From Streptomyces sp. S.PNR 29 (lineage in GTDB: Bacteria; Actinomycetota; Actinomycetes; Streptomycetales; Streptomycetaceae): 64,000 bases of DNA. The stretch covers positions 157,093 to 221,092 of the forward strand of contig NZ_JANUQM010000017.1 of assembly GCF_030386795.1 (NCBI RefSeq), written 5' to 3'. This document shows positions 49,792 through 58,394 of the stretch, piece by piece. Positions within the stretch are counted from its first letter, which is position 1, and each line of letters opens with the position of its first letter. The translations under genes were made by a program, and so were the position numbers. The notes beneath the pieces were generated by a model. That model had not been told where the DNA came from. It saw only the letters and a list, made by a program, of their open reading frames with translations, and ran no database searches.

Positions 49792-49796
49792 CACAG

Positions 49797-49826
49797 AAAG
49801 GGCTCCGCCCGGAAGCGGAGCCCTTT
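49797..49826. terminator. bidirectional terminator between the Mop gene and gcvP
   Basis: A perfect 12-bp stem, AAAGGGCTCCGC with GCGGAGCCCTTT, and a 6-nt loop. A/T at the outer edge gives a short U-run in either direction. Confidence 0.9.
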
Positions 49827-49844
49827 CCGCCCGGCTACGCCGGC

Positions 49845-52730
49845 TCAGTCCTCGTACGCGTCCAGCGGCGGGCAGGAGCAGACCAGGTTCCGGTCGCCGA
49901 AGGCCTGGTCGATGCGGCGCACCGGCGGCCAGTACTTGTCCGCGGCCGACACCCCGGCCGGGAACACGGCCTCCTCGCGGCTGTACGCGTGCTCCCACTG
50001 GCCGCCCAGCGTGGCGGCCGTGTGCGGGGCGCCCCGCAGCGGGTTGTCGTCCGCGGGCCACTCGCCGGAACCGACCTTCTCGATTTCCGCGCGGATGGCG
50101 ATCATCGCCTCGCAGAACCGGTCGAGTTCGGCCAGGTCCTCCGACTCGGTCGGCTCGATCATCAGCGTCCCGGCCACCGGGAACGACATCGTCGGCGCGT
50201 GGAACCCGTAGTCGATGAGCCTCTTGGCCACATCGTCGACACTCACTCCGGTCGCCTTGGTCAGCGGCCGCAGGTCGATGATGCACTCGTGCGCGACCAG
50301 CCCGCCGGGGCCGGTGTACAGCACCGGGTAGTGCGGCTCCAGCCGCTTGGCGATGTAGTTGGCGCTGAGCACCGCCACCTGAGTGGCCCGCTTCAGCCCC
50401 TCACCGCCCATGAGCCGGACGTACGCCCACGAGATCGGCAGGATGCCCGCCGACCCCCAGGGCGCCGCCGAGATCGGGCCCACACCCGTCTCCGGCCCGG
50501 CGGCGGGCTGCAACGGATGGTTCGGCAGGTACGGCGCGAGGTGCTCACGCACCGCCACCGGACCGACGCCGGGACCACCGCCGCCGTGCGGGATGCAGAA
50601 CGTCTTGTGCAGGTTCAGATGGGAGACGTCACCGCCGAAGTGCCCCGGCGCGGCCAGCCCCACCAGTGCGTTCAGGTTGGCTCCGTCGACGTACACCTGC
50701 CCGCCGGCCTCGTGCACCTGCGCGCAGATGTCGGCGACGTGCTCCTCGAACACGCCGTGCGTCGAGGGGTACGTGATCATCAGCACCGCCAGCTCGTCAC
50801 GGTACTGCTCGATCTTCGCCCGCAGGTCCTCGACGTCGATCTCGCCGTCCTCGGCGGTCTTCACGACGACGACCTTCATGCCCGCCATCACCGCGCTGGC
50901 GGCGTTGGTGCCGTGCGCGGAGGACGGGATGAGGCACACGGTCCGCTGCTCGTCACCGCCTGCCCGGTGGTATCCGCGTACGGCGAGCAGACCGGCCAGC
51001 TCACCCTGCGACCCGGCGTTGGGCTGCAGCGACACCTTGTCGTACCCGGTCACCTCGGCGAGACGTTCCTCCAGCTCACGGATGAGCGTGAGGTAGCCCT
51101 GCGCCTGCTCGGCCGGCGCGAAGGGGTGCAGCTGCCCGAACTCGGGCCAGGTCACCGGCTCCATCTCGGTGGTCGCGTTGAGCTTCATGGTGCAGGAGCC
51201 CAGCGGGATCATGCCGCGGTCGAGCGCGTAGTCGCGGTCGGCCAGCCTGCGCAGGTAGCGCAGCATCGCGGTCTCGGAGCGGTGCTGGTGGAAGACGGGG
51301 TGGGTCAGGAACTCGTCGGTGCGCAGCAGCGCGGCCGGCAGGGAGTCCTCCGTGGCCGCGTCCAGCGCCTCGACGTCCCCGTCGGTCCCGAAGGCGGTCC
51401 ATACGGCGCCCACCTGGGCCCGCGTGGTGGTCTCGTCGCAGGCGATCGAGACGTGGTCGGCGTCGACGTGCCGCAGGTTGACGCCGTTCTCGCGCGCGGC
51501 GGCGACGATCTCGGCGGCCCGCCCTTCGACCCGCACGGTCAGCGTGTCGAAGAAGGCGCCGTGCACGACCTCGACCCCACCGGCCCTGAGCCCCTCGGCG
51601 AGGATCGCGGCGTACCGGTGGGTGCGCCGCGCGATGCCCGTCAGCCCGTCGGGGCCGTGGTAGACGGCGTACATCCCGGCCATCACCGCGAGCAGCACCT
51701 GCGCGGTGCAGATGTTGCTGGTGGCCTTCTCCCGGCGGATGTGCTGCTCGCGCGTCTGCAGGGCGAGCCGGTACGCCTTGTTCCCGTCGGCATCGACCGA
51801 CACCCCCACGAGCCGCCCGGGCAGGCTGCGCGCGAACTTCTCGCGCACCGCCATGTAACCGGCGTGCGGCCCACCGAAGCCCATCGGCACACCGAACCGC
51901 TGCGTCGTACCGACCGCGATGTCCGCACCGAGCTCACCCGGCGACTTCAGCAACGTCAGCGCGAGCAGATCGGCGGCGACGGTGACGAGCGCGCCGAGCT
52001 CGTGCGCCTGGTCGATGACGGGCTTGATGTCCCGTACGGCACCGGAGCCGCCCGGGTACTGGACGAGCACGCCGTTGATCTCCCGCTCGGCGACCTCGGC
52101 CGGAATGCCCTCGCTCAGGTCGGCGACCACGACCTCCACACCGGTCGGCTCGGCACGCGTCTCGATCACGGCGATGGTCTGCGGCAGCGCGTCCGCGTCG
52201 ACCAGGAACAGGCCCTTCTTGTTCTTGCCCATGCGCCGGGACAGCGCCATGGCCTCGGCGGCGGCGGTGCCCTCGTCGAGCAGCGAGGCGCCGGAGGTCG
52301 GCAGCCCGGTGAGGTCGGCGACCATCGTCTGGAAGTTCAGCAGGGCTTCGAGCCGCCCCTGGGAGATCTCCGGCTGGTAGGGCGTGTAGGCCGTGTACCA
52401 GGCCGGGTTCTCCATGACGTTGCGCAGGATGACAGGCGGGGTGAACGTCCCGTAGTACCCCAGACCGATCATGGAGTCGAGCACCTGGTTGCGATCGGCC
52501 AGCGAACGCAGCTCGGCCAGCACCTCGGCCTCGGTGCGCGCGCCCGGCAGGTCCAGCGCGTCGGTGTTCTTGATCACCTCCGGCACCGCGGCGGCCGTCA
52601 GCTCGTCCAGTGAGCCGTAACCGACCTGCGCGAGCATCTTGGCCCACGCCTCCTGGTCGGGCCCGATGTGACGCTGCTCGAAGGGGATGCCCTTTTCGAG
52701 CTCGGAGAGCGGAATGCGGTGGGCGGTCAT
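49845..52730 (-). CDS. gcvP: glycine dehydrogenase (decarboxylating), P-protein
   Basis: 961 residues, the usual single-chain length. ATG 52730 has GGAGG 8 nt upstream; ATG 52754 lies before that site. The PLP lysine is in HLNLHKTFCIPHGGGG; other signatures are IGLGYYGTFTPPVILRN, EALLNFQTMVADLTGLP and MKLNATTEMEPVTWPEFG. It decarboxylates glycine and passes the aminomethyl group to the H-protein lipoyl arm. gcvT and gcvH are not in this window. It is controlled by the glycine riboswitch upstream. Confidence 0.97.
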   Translation of the reverse strand: MTAHRIPLSELEKGIPFEQRHIGPDQEAWAKMLAQVGYGSLDELTAAAVPEVIKNTDALDLPGARTEAEVLAELRSLADRNQVLDSMIGLGYYGTFTPPVILRNVMENPAWYTAYTPYQPEISQGRLEALLNFQTMVADLTGLPTSGASLLDEGTAAAEAMALSRRMGKNKKGLFLVDADALPQTIAVIETRAEPTGVEVVVADLSEGIPAEVAEREINGVLVQYPGGSGAVRDIKPVIDQAHELGALVTVAADLLALTLLKSPGELGADIAVGTTQRFGVPMGFGGPHAGYMAVREKFARSLPGRLVGVSVDADGNKAYRLALQTREQHIRREKATSNICTAQVLLAVMAGMYAVYHGPDGLTGIARRTHRYAAILAEGLRAGGVEVVHGAFFDTLTVRVEGRAAEIVAAARENGVNLRHVDADHVSIACDETTTRAQVGAVWTAFGTDGDVEALDAATEDSLPAALLRTDEFLTHPVFHQHRSETAMLRYLRRLADRDYALDRGMIPLGSCTMKLNATTEMEPVTWPEFGQLHPFAPAEQAQGYLTLIRELEERLAEVTGYDKVSLQPNAGSQGELAGLLAVRGYHRAGGDEQRTVCLIPSSAHGTNAASAVMAGMKVVVVKTAEDGEIDVEDLRAKIEQYRDELAVLMITYPSTHGVFEEHVADICAQVHEAGGQVYVDGANLNALVGLAAPGHFGGDVSHLNLHKTFCIPHGGGGPGVGPVAVREHLAPYLPNHPLQPAAGPETGVGPISAAPWGSAGILPISWAYVRLMGGEGLKRATQVAVLSANYIAKRLEPHYPVLYTGPGGLVAHECIIDLRPLTKATGVSVDDVAKRLIDYGFHAPTMSFPVAGTLMIEPTESEDLAELDRFCEAMIAIRAEIEKVGSGEWPADDNPLRGAPHTAATLGGQWEHAYSREEAVFPAGVSAADKYWPPVRRIDQAFGDRNLVCSCPPLDAYED

Positions 52731-52790
52731 TGCGGAGGCCTCCTGGTCTGACACGACCTTCGAGGGGCACCACGGACGGGTACCCGGACG

Positions 52791-52995
52791 GCCTCCCCCT
52801 CTGTCATCTCAACCTGAGAGCTTCACCGGACCGCCCGAGGGCCGCCGGCTTGCACCGTCGGTGAGAGCGGAAGCCGTCGACACCCGCTCTGCTTTCCAGA
52901 GTGACCTCGTCCGTGCGGTACGTGTGCCTGAGAGATTCCGGGGAGGATTTGCTCCTTCGGCGCCTCCGATGGTGTCCGGAGGACTCTCCCGCACG
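52791..52995 (-). ncRNA. tandem glycine riboswitch
   Basis: Two glycine aptamers on the minus strand. The first has GGGAGAGTC and GCGCCGAAGGAGCAAATCC, then CTCTCAGGCA. The second begins near GAGGTCACTCTGGAAAGCAG and contains CACCGACGGTGCAAGC and GCTCTCAGGTTGAGATGACA. These are the strongly conserved parts of the motif. It lies 60 nt before gcvP, so glycine should switch on expression of the cleavage enzyme. Confidence 0.93.
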
Positions 52996-53115
52996 GGGTC
53001 AGCAGCCGTTTGTCAGCGTACCAGCGAGGGCAACGCCAGAGTCTTCGAGTGGCCGCCTTCCTGATTGTGCTCTTTGGTAGTGCTTACGGATGTATTGCGA
53101 CCTAGTGGAGGGCCC

Positions 53116-53487
53116 GTGCAGACCGACATCGATCCGCGCAACCTGATCGGCCGCAAGGCGTTCGACCGAAACGGCAACAAGATCGGCACCATCGACGAGG
53201 TCTACCTCGACGACGCGACCGGCGTGCCGGAGTGGGCGGCCATACGCACCGGCCTGTTCTCCAGGGACGCGTTCGTCCCCCTGGAGCCCAGCGAACTGGT
53301 CGACGGCACCCTCCGCGTCCCCTTCGACCGAGCCCTGATCAAGGACGCCCCCGACTTCGGCGTCGGCCGCCACCTCTCGCCCGAGCAGGAACTCCAGCTC
53401 TACCACCACTACGGCCTCGACGTGGCCTCTCCTCCCCAGCCCCCGGACCACCACGTCGGCAAGCTGGCGGGCAAGGAGGAGACCTGA
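53116..53487 (+). CDS. PRC-barrel domain protein
   Basis: 123 residues from GTG 53116, with GGAGG 5 nt upstream. The PRC-barrel core is DPRNLIGRKAFDRNGNKIGT, IDEVYLDDATGVPEWAAIRT, then FVPLEPSELVDGTLRVPFD. A C-terminal helix region (RHLSPEQELQLYHHYGLD) follows. PRC-barrel proteins are found in photosynthetic reaction centres and in RNA-processing factors such as RimM; in Streptomyces they are common and uncharacterised. Confidence 0.92.
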   Translation: MQTDIDPRNLIGRKAFDRNGNKIGTIDEVYLDDATGVPEWAAIRTGLFSRDAFVPLEPSELVDGTLRVPFDRALIKDAPDFGVGRHLSPEQELQLYHHYGLDVASPPQPPDHHVGKLAGKEET

Positions 53488-53539
53488 CGGGCGTGCTCGA
53501 CACCCCGCCCTGCCGCCCCCGAACAGCCACCGAGAAGCC

Positions 53540-54979
53540 CTACAGATACCCCCCGCTCTCCACCTCCGCCCGCCCCGGCGCCACAGGCGTCACCTCCGCA
53601 GGTCCTTGCCCCCTGGCCGATGAGTCGGCCTCCCCGGGTCTTCGCCGGACCAACGGCAACGGATCCGCCGGCTCCAGGTCCTGGTCGTCCACCCGAAAGG
53701 TCCGCACCCGCCCGGGGCCCGACTGGGGCGTCTCGAACCGCACGGTGACCCGCCCCAGCCCGCTGCCCTGCACCCACCCATGCCCGTACTCGACGTGCCG
53801 TACGTCATGCCCCGCCGACCACCGGCGCTCGGCCGGCGCCTGCTGCTCGGCGGGCTCGTCGCCGGACTCCTCGGCCCGATGGTCCGCGGCAGCGGCAGCC
53901 GCCTCCCCGGCCGCCTGAGCGAACAGGTCCTCCTGTGTGTAGTCCGCGAGTCCGCTCACCCCCACCCCGAGCAGCCGCACCCCGCCCGTCGTGTCCACCG
54001 CGTCCAGCAGCCGGGCGGCCGCTTCCCGCACCACCGCCGGGTCGTCCGTGGGCCCGCGCAGCGTCTCGGACCGGGTCAGCGTGGAGAAGTCGTACCGCCG
54101 TACCTTCAGCACGATGGTCCGCCCGGACAGACCGGACCCACGCAGCCGCCGCACACAGCGATCGGCCAGCCGCTGCACCTCCAGACCGATACGCACCCGG
54201 TCATGGATGTCCACGTCGTACGTGTCCTCGACCGACACCGACTTGGCCTCCCGCTCGGCCACCACGGGCCGCTCGTCCCGCGCCAGCGCCATCGCGTACA
54301 GCGCGTGCCCGTGGGCCCTCCCCAGCAGCCGTACGAGTTCGTCCTCGCCCGCCTCGGCGAGCTCGTCGATCGTGTGGATCCCCACCCTCCGCAGATGGTC
54401 ACCCGTCGCCGGCCCCACACCGGGCAGCGTCCGCACGGACAGGGGACCCAGCAGCGCCCGCTCGGTCCCCGGCTCGATCAGTACCAGCCCGTCGGGCTTG
54501 GCCTGCTCGGAGGCGATCTTGGCAAGCATCTTGGAGGCGGCGAGCCCCACCGACCCCGTGAGCCCGGTGACCTCCCGGATGTCCGCACGCAGCTTCGTCC
54601 CGGCCAGCCGCGCCGACTCCGCGTCCCAGGCCGCCCCACCCGCCTCCAGATCGACGAACGCCTCATCGAGGCTCAACGGTTCCACCAGCGGCGACAGCGC
54701 CCGCAGCAGCGCCATCACCTGCTCGCTTATCGACCGGTAGAACCCGAAGCGCGGCACGAGATACGCGGCGTTCGGCGCGAGCCGCCGGGCCTGCGCCATG
54801 GGCATCGCCGAGTGGACGCCGAAGACCCGCGCCTCATATGACGCGGTGGCGACCACCCCGCGTGGCCCGAGCCCGCCCACGATGACGGCCTTCCCGCGCA
54901 GGCTCGGCTTGGACGCCTGCTCCACCGAGGCGAAGAAGGCATCCATGTCGAGATGCAGGATCGTGGGCGCGTTTCTCAC
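53540..54979 (-). CDS. dinB: DNA polymerase IV (Y family)
   Basis: 479 residues. Catalytic metal ligands are Asp11 (LDMDAFFASVE) and Asp105/Glu106 (SLDEAFVD); the YEAR and steric-gate Phe regions are typical. A helix-hairpin-helix region reads LPGVGPATGDHLRRVGIHTI. The little-finger domain is followed by QEDLF, a good sliding-clamp binding motif, and an extra C-terminal region of about 90 residues (HGWVQGSGLGRVTVRFETPQ). It copies past DNA lesions with low fidelity. GGAG precedes the GTG start. Confidence 0.95.
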   Translation of the reverse strand: MRNAPTILHLDMDAFFASVEQASKPSLRGKAVIVGGLGPRGVVATASYEARVFGVHSAMPMAQARRLAPNAAYLVPRFGFYRSISEQVMALLRALSPLVEPLSLDEAFVDLEAGGAAWDAESARLAGTKLRADIREVTGLTGSVGLAASKMLAKIASEQAKPDGLVLIEPGTERALLGPLSVRTLPGVGPATGDHLRRVGIHTIDELAEAGEDELVRLLGRAHGHALYAMALARDERPVVAEREAKSVSVEDTYDVDIHDRVRIGLEVQRLADRCVRRLRGSGLSGRTIVLKVRRYDFSTLTRSETLRGPTDDPAVVREAAARLLDAVDTTGGVRLLGVGVSGLADYTQEDLFAQAAGEAAAAAADHRAEESGDEPAEQQAPAERRWSAGHDVRHVEYGHGWVQGSGLGRVTVRFETPQSGPGRVRTFRVDDQDLEPADPLPLVRRRPGEADSSARGQGPAEVTPVAPGRAEVESGGYL

Positions 54980-55110
54980 ATCTCCGATGCTGCCCTACGC
55001 CACTGACAATGCCCTGTCGCACCGACCGGAGCCCCGCTGCTGAAACCGCTTGCACAGACCGAGGAGCCTCCCGGGACACGAAGCCCCACACCCCCAGCCG
55101 GCCGGACGCC

Positions 55111-55794
55111 TCAGCCGGCCCGGTTCCGCCGCCGCGCCAGCTCGTCCGCCGGATTGTGACCGACGAGAGTCTCACCGGTGTCGATCCGCTCCCCGTGCAG
55201 CTGCGACAGGGCGCTCTCGACGTCCCGCCACACCACCCCGACGGCGATACCGAAGATCCCCTGACCGCCCTGAAGCAGGGCGTGGACCTCGTCCGGCGAG
55301 GTGCACTCGTAGACCGTGGCGCCGTCGCTCATCAGCGTCATGCGCTCCAGGTCACGGAAACCGCGTTCCCTCAGATGCTGGACAGCGGTCCGGATGTTCT
55401 GCAGGGAGACCCCGGTGTCCAGGAACCGCTTGACGATCTTCAGGACGACGACGTCGCGGAAGCTGTACAGGCGCTGGGTGCCGGACCCGTAGGCAGGCCG
55501 CACACTCGGCTCGACAAGCCCGGTGCGGGCCCAGTAGTCCAGCTGCCGGTAGGTGATACCGGCAGCCGCACAGGCCGTCGGGCCGCGATAGCCGATCTGC
55601 TCGGACGCCATGGACGTCGCCCCTCCGCTGCTCGGCACGGCCGTCGGTCGCTGCGGAGCGTGATCGGCGGCGCTGCTGTGATGGGGGTACCCCCTGCTCG
55701 AACGGAGCCGAGAGCTTGGGGGAGGGTAAGCGCTGCTCGCCCCGAGACTGGGCCCGGAGGCGCCCCCAGCCGTACCGTCGCCGCTGCTTCTCAC
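55111..55794 (-). CDS. MerR family regulator (Rv1830-like)
   Basis: 227 residues from GTG 55794 (GGAGG 5 nt upstream); ATG 55611 is a possible shorter start with weaker spacing. The MerR HTH is GITYRQLDYWARTGLVEPSV, then the SGTQRLYSFRDVVVLKIVKR wing and a C-terminal effector helix. It matches the last gene of the actinobacterial garA - MerR - DUF151 - MerR block. The N-terminal 60 residues are low-complexity and include a palindromic repeat-like insertion. Confidence 0.9.
   Translation of the reverse strand: MRSSGDGTAGGASGPSLGASSAYPPPSSRLRSSRGYPHHSSAADHAPQRPTAVPSSGGATSMASEQIGYRGPTACAAAGITYRQLDYWARTGLVEPSVRPAYGSGTQRLYSFRDVVVLKIVKRFLDTGVSLQNIRTAVQHLRERGFRDLERMTLMSDGATVYECTSPDEVHALLQGGQGIFGIAVGVVWRDVESALSQLHGERIDTGETLVGHNPADELARRRNRAG
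55683..55727. repeat. REP-like palindromic element inside the MerR coding region
   Basis: GGGGGTACCCCC (55683-55694) is followed by CTCG and CGAG (55697-55700, 55709-55712) and then GGGGG (55718-55722), forming a nested hairpin. On the minus strand it is translated as PPPSSRLRSSRGYPHHS within the MerR N-terminal extension. Sequences of this type recur between genes in Streptomyces (from memory), so an insertion is likely. Confidence 0.6.
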
Positions 55795-55862
55795 GCCGAC
55801 CTCCGTCCTTGACCTGCCTTCTCGACGGTAGGCAGCCACCAGGGGTGCGTCAACGACCGCCA

Positions 55863-55888
55863 CACTCGGCACGCCGAGTGATAATCAC
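55863..55888. promoter_or_regulatory. two palindromes upstream of the MerR gene
   Basis: CACTCGGC-AC-GCCGAGTG (55863-55880) directly abuts and overlaps GTGAT-A-ATCAC (55878-55888). They are about 70-95 bp upstream of the MerR start and followed on the minus-strand upstream side by TAGGGTGATTAT, which may include the -10 box. MerR proteins bind such spacer palindromes. Confidence 0.5.
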
Positions 55889-56065
55889 CCTAGGGGTGGT
55901 TTTCCATGCCCAACCGCGGGGAAAGGCTAGCCGAATGCGCTCAGAGCAGGGCGCAGGACGCTCTCACTCGACGCCGGCCCAGGCCGACGTGTCCTTTCTC
56001 ACCGGCTGTGGGCGCGTCCCGCACGGACCGTGCCTTCTGCAGCGTCCGCCGGCCGCCCACGCGCC

Positions 56066-56539
56066 TCACTGACTGCTGCTGCCGAAGTCCTCCGGCGAGA
56101 TCTGGTCGAGGAACTCGCGGAACTTCTCCACCTCGTCCTCCTGCTCGTCCGGGATCGCGATACCGGCGTCGTCGAGCACCGTGTCACTGCCGTAGATCGG
56201 CGTTCCGGTGCGCAGGGCCAGCGCTATGGCATCGGACGGCCGGGCGCTCACCTCGACCCCGCTGGCGAAGACCAGCTCCGCGTAGAAGACCCCCTCACGC
56301 AGGTCCGTGATGCGTACCTCGGTGAGCTCCTGACCGACGGCTTCCAGCACGTCCTTGAACAGGTCGTGGGTCAGCGGTCGCGCAGGAGCCATGCCCTGCT
56401 GGGCGAAGGCGATCGCCGTCGCCTCCCCCGGTCCGATCCAGATGGGGAGGTAACGGTCGCCTCCCACTTCACGCAGCAGCACGATCGGTTGGTTGGAGGG
56501 CATTTCGACCCGGACACCTACGACATCGAGCTCGTTCAC
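56066..56539 (-). CDS. bifunctional nuclease family protein (DUF151, Rv1829-like)
   Basis: 157 residues. DUF151 shows in VVGVRVEMPSNQPIVLLREV, YLPIWIGPGEATAIAFAQQG, LTHDLFKDVLEAVGQELTEV and SARPSDAIALALRTGTPIYG. A plant homologue cleaves RNA and DNA; the bacterial role is open. Start GTG 56539 with AGGG upstream. It lies between the two MerR genes, as in mycobacteria. Confidence 0.95.
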   Translation of the reverse strand: MNELDVVGVRVEMPSNQPIVLLREVGGDRYLPIWIGPGEATAIAFAQQGMAPARPLTHDLFKDVLEAVGQELTEVRITDLREGVFYAELVFASGVEVSARPSDAIALALRTGTPIYGSDTVLDDAGIAIPDEQEDEVEKFREFLDQISPEDFGSSSQ

Positions 56540-56623
56540 ACAGCAACCCTAGGCTGTGCTCGGGACGTTTGGGTAGTCGGGCCGGGAACGGGTGGCCGAT
56601 CCGGCCTCGCGATACGACCCGTT

Positions 56624-57361
56624 TCAGGGCAGCCGCACCCCGAGGGCCATCTGCACCAGAGCCGTGTGCAGCTTCACCGTCAGCCCCGCCAGTTCCTTGG
56701 CCCGGGCCTCCGCATGCGCCCTGGTCTGCGGATTCCGGTGACGCTTCAGCGGGGCGACCACCTGGTCGACCAACCCGGCCTCGCGGTCGGCTGCGGCCTT
56801 CATCACCCTCAGGTGCCGCGGCTCGATCCCGAACCGCCCCAGCTCGGCGATAAGCGAGGCCACGGTCGCCGCCTCGGCTTCATACGCCCCGTCGGGCAGC
56901 GGAGCGATCAGCCCGTACGACTCCCACTCTTCGAGCTCCTGCTCACCGATCCCGGCGGCCGCGAGCAGCTCGGCCCGCCCGATCCGCGCCGCCGCCGGCC
57001 CGTCGGAGGGCTCCGGCGCGGTCTCGCCGTCCCGCTGGCGGCTCAGCGCCGGAAGCTGCACGGCCTCGCCGCGCTCCATGGCGTCCAGGTGCTCACGGAT
57101 CACCTTGAGCGGCAGATAGTGGTCCCGCTGCATCCTCAGGACATGGCCGAGACGCTCGACATCGCCCTTGCTGAACTTTCGATACCCCGAGGGAGTCCGC
57201 TGCGGCTCGATGAGCCCCTCCGACTCCAGGAAACGGATCTTGGAGACGGTCACTTCCGGGAACTCGTCGCGCAGCACGTTCAGCACCGTGCCGATGCTCA
57301 TCAGCCCACTGTCCGTGGCGGCGGTGCCGTGCCCGGCACCGCCGCTCGGTGTTTGACGCAT
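56624..57361 (-). CDS. MerR family regulator (FtsR / Rv1828-like)
   Basis: 245 residues. HTH: MSIGTVLNVLRDEFPEVTVS then KIRFLESEGLIEPQRTPSGY, with the long C-terminal dimer helix. Immediately downstream of the GarA-like FHA gene, as in mycobacteria and corynebacteria, where the homologue FtsR activates ftsZ. By synteny this is probably the same regulator, linking the cluster to cell division (inference). Confidence 0.93.
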   Translation of the reverse strand: MRQTPSGGAGHGTAATDSGLMSIGTVLNVLRDEFPEVTVSKIRFLESEGLIEPQRTPSGYRKFSKGDVERLGHVLRMQRDHYLPLKVIREHLDAMERGEAVQLPALSRQRDGETAPEPSDGPAAARIGRAELLAAAGIGEQELEEWESYGLIAPLPDGAYEAEAATVASLIAELGRFGIEPRHLRVMKAAADREAGLVDQVVAPLKRHRNPQTRAHAEARAKELAGLTVKLHTALVQMALGVRLP

Positions 57362-57403
57362 GGACCTTCCCTGGGGTCCCCCCGGACGGAGCCCGGGGGC
57401 CGG

Positions 57404-58204
57404 TCAGTAGCCCCGCTGGCTCGCGTAGAAGACCAGCCGGTACTTGCCGATCTGCACCTCGTCACCGTTGGACAGAGCGACCTGGTCGATCCGCTCGCGG
57501 TTGACGTACGTGCCGTTCAGGCTGCCCACGTCGGCGACCGTGAACGTGCCCTCCGCACTACGGCGGAACTCCACGTGCCGGCGGGAGACCGTCACGTCGT
57601 CCAGGAAGATGTCGCTCTGCGGGTGGCGCCCGGCCGTGGTCAGGTCGCTGTCCAGCAGGAAGCGGCTGCCCGAGTTCGGACCGCGGCGCACGACCAGGAG
57701 CGCGGAGCCCTGCGGCAGCGCGTCGACGGCCGCCTGCGCCTCCGGAGAGAGCATCGGCATCTGCGTCTGCCCTGTGGCCTCGGCGTCGTAGGCCTCCAGA
57801 CCGGAGATGGAGATCGTGGAGGTCGTCTCGGAGGAACGCTCCGCCGCAGCCCCCGCCCGCAGCGGCGCGCCGCAGTTGGAGCAGAAGCGGCTGTTCTCCG
57901 CGTTGCGGTTACCGCACCTCGTACACACCAGGGCCGACATCGGATCCTCCTGCCGCGGCTGCCCCTCCGGGGCGTTCGACGCATACGGGCCGGAAAACCC
58001 TCCACCCGTACCTGAGGTTGACGGTTGTCCGAAACCTATGCCGCTGGACTGCGCAGGGTCAACCGACGGCGCGCCCTGACCAGCCACCTGGTCCCGGAAC
58101 AGCGGACGCTGGCCCTCCGCGTCAGGCTGTGCGCGGTGCCGGGCGGTCGCGTTGTCGCTGCCCTCTCGCGCGCTCTTGCCGAACAACTTCGCAAACAACT
58201 TCAC
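57404..58204 (-). CDS. FHA domain protein, GarA/OdhI-like
   Basis: 266 residues. The N-terminal 85 residues are disordered. A zinc ribbon has Cys94, Cys97, Cys108 and Cys111 (CTRCGNRNAENSRFCSNCG). The phosphorylation motif ETTS (126-129) is followed by the FHA fold, with TTAGRHPQSDIFLDDVTVSR and SLNGTYVNRERI. In mycobacteria GarA, phosphorylated at ETTS by PknB/PknG, controls 2-oxoglutarate metabolism. This copy carries a zinc ribbon that mycobacterial GarA lacks. Confidence 0.94.
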   Translation of the reverse strand: MKLFAKLFGKSAREGSDNATARHRAQPDAEGQRPLFRDQVAGQGAPSVDPAQSSGIGFGQPSTSGTGGGFSGPYASNAPEGQPRQEDPMSALVCTRCGNRNAENSRFCSNCGAPLRAGAAAERSSETTSTISISGLEAYDAEATGQTQMPMLSPEAQAAVDALPQGSALLVVRRGPNSGSRFLLDSDLTTAGRHPQSDIFLDDVTVSRRHVEFRRSAEGTFTVADVGSLNGTYVNRERIDQVALSNGDEVQIGKYRLVFYASQRGY

Positions 58205-58394
58205 GGGCGATTCCCCTTGACCGAAACAGACCCGCCCGTGGGGCAGGACGAACCCTGACTGAACCTACTGGCCGACCCGGACATCCTGACAACGTCCGTC
58301 TCCACCAGACAGTTTCCACCACGCACCACCCATTCGGTGCGCCGACCCCCCGCAACCTCATGCCCCCGCCGGACGGCCCCCATGCACCCCCGGT

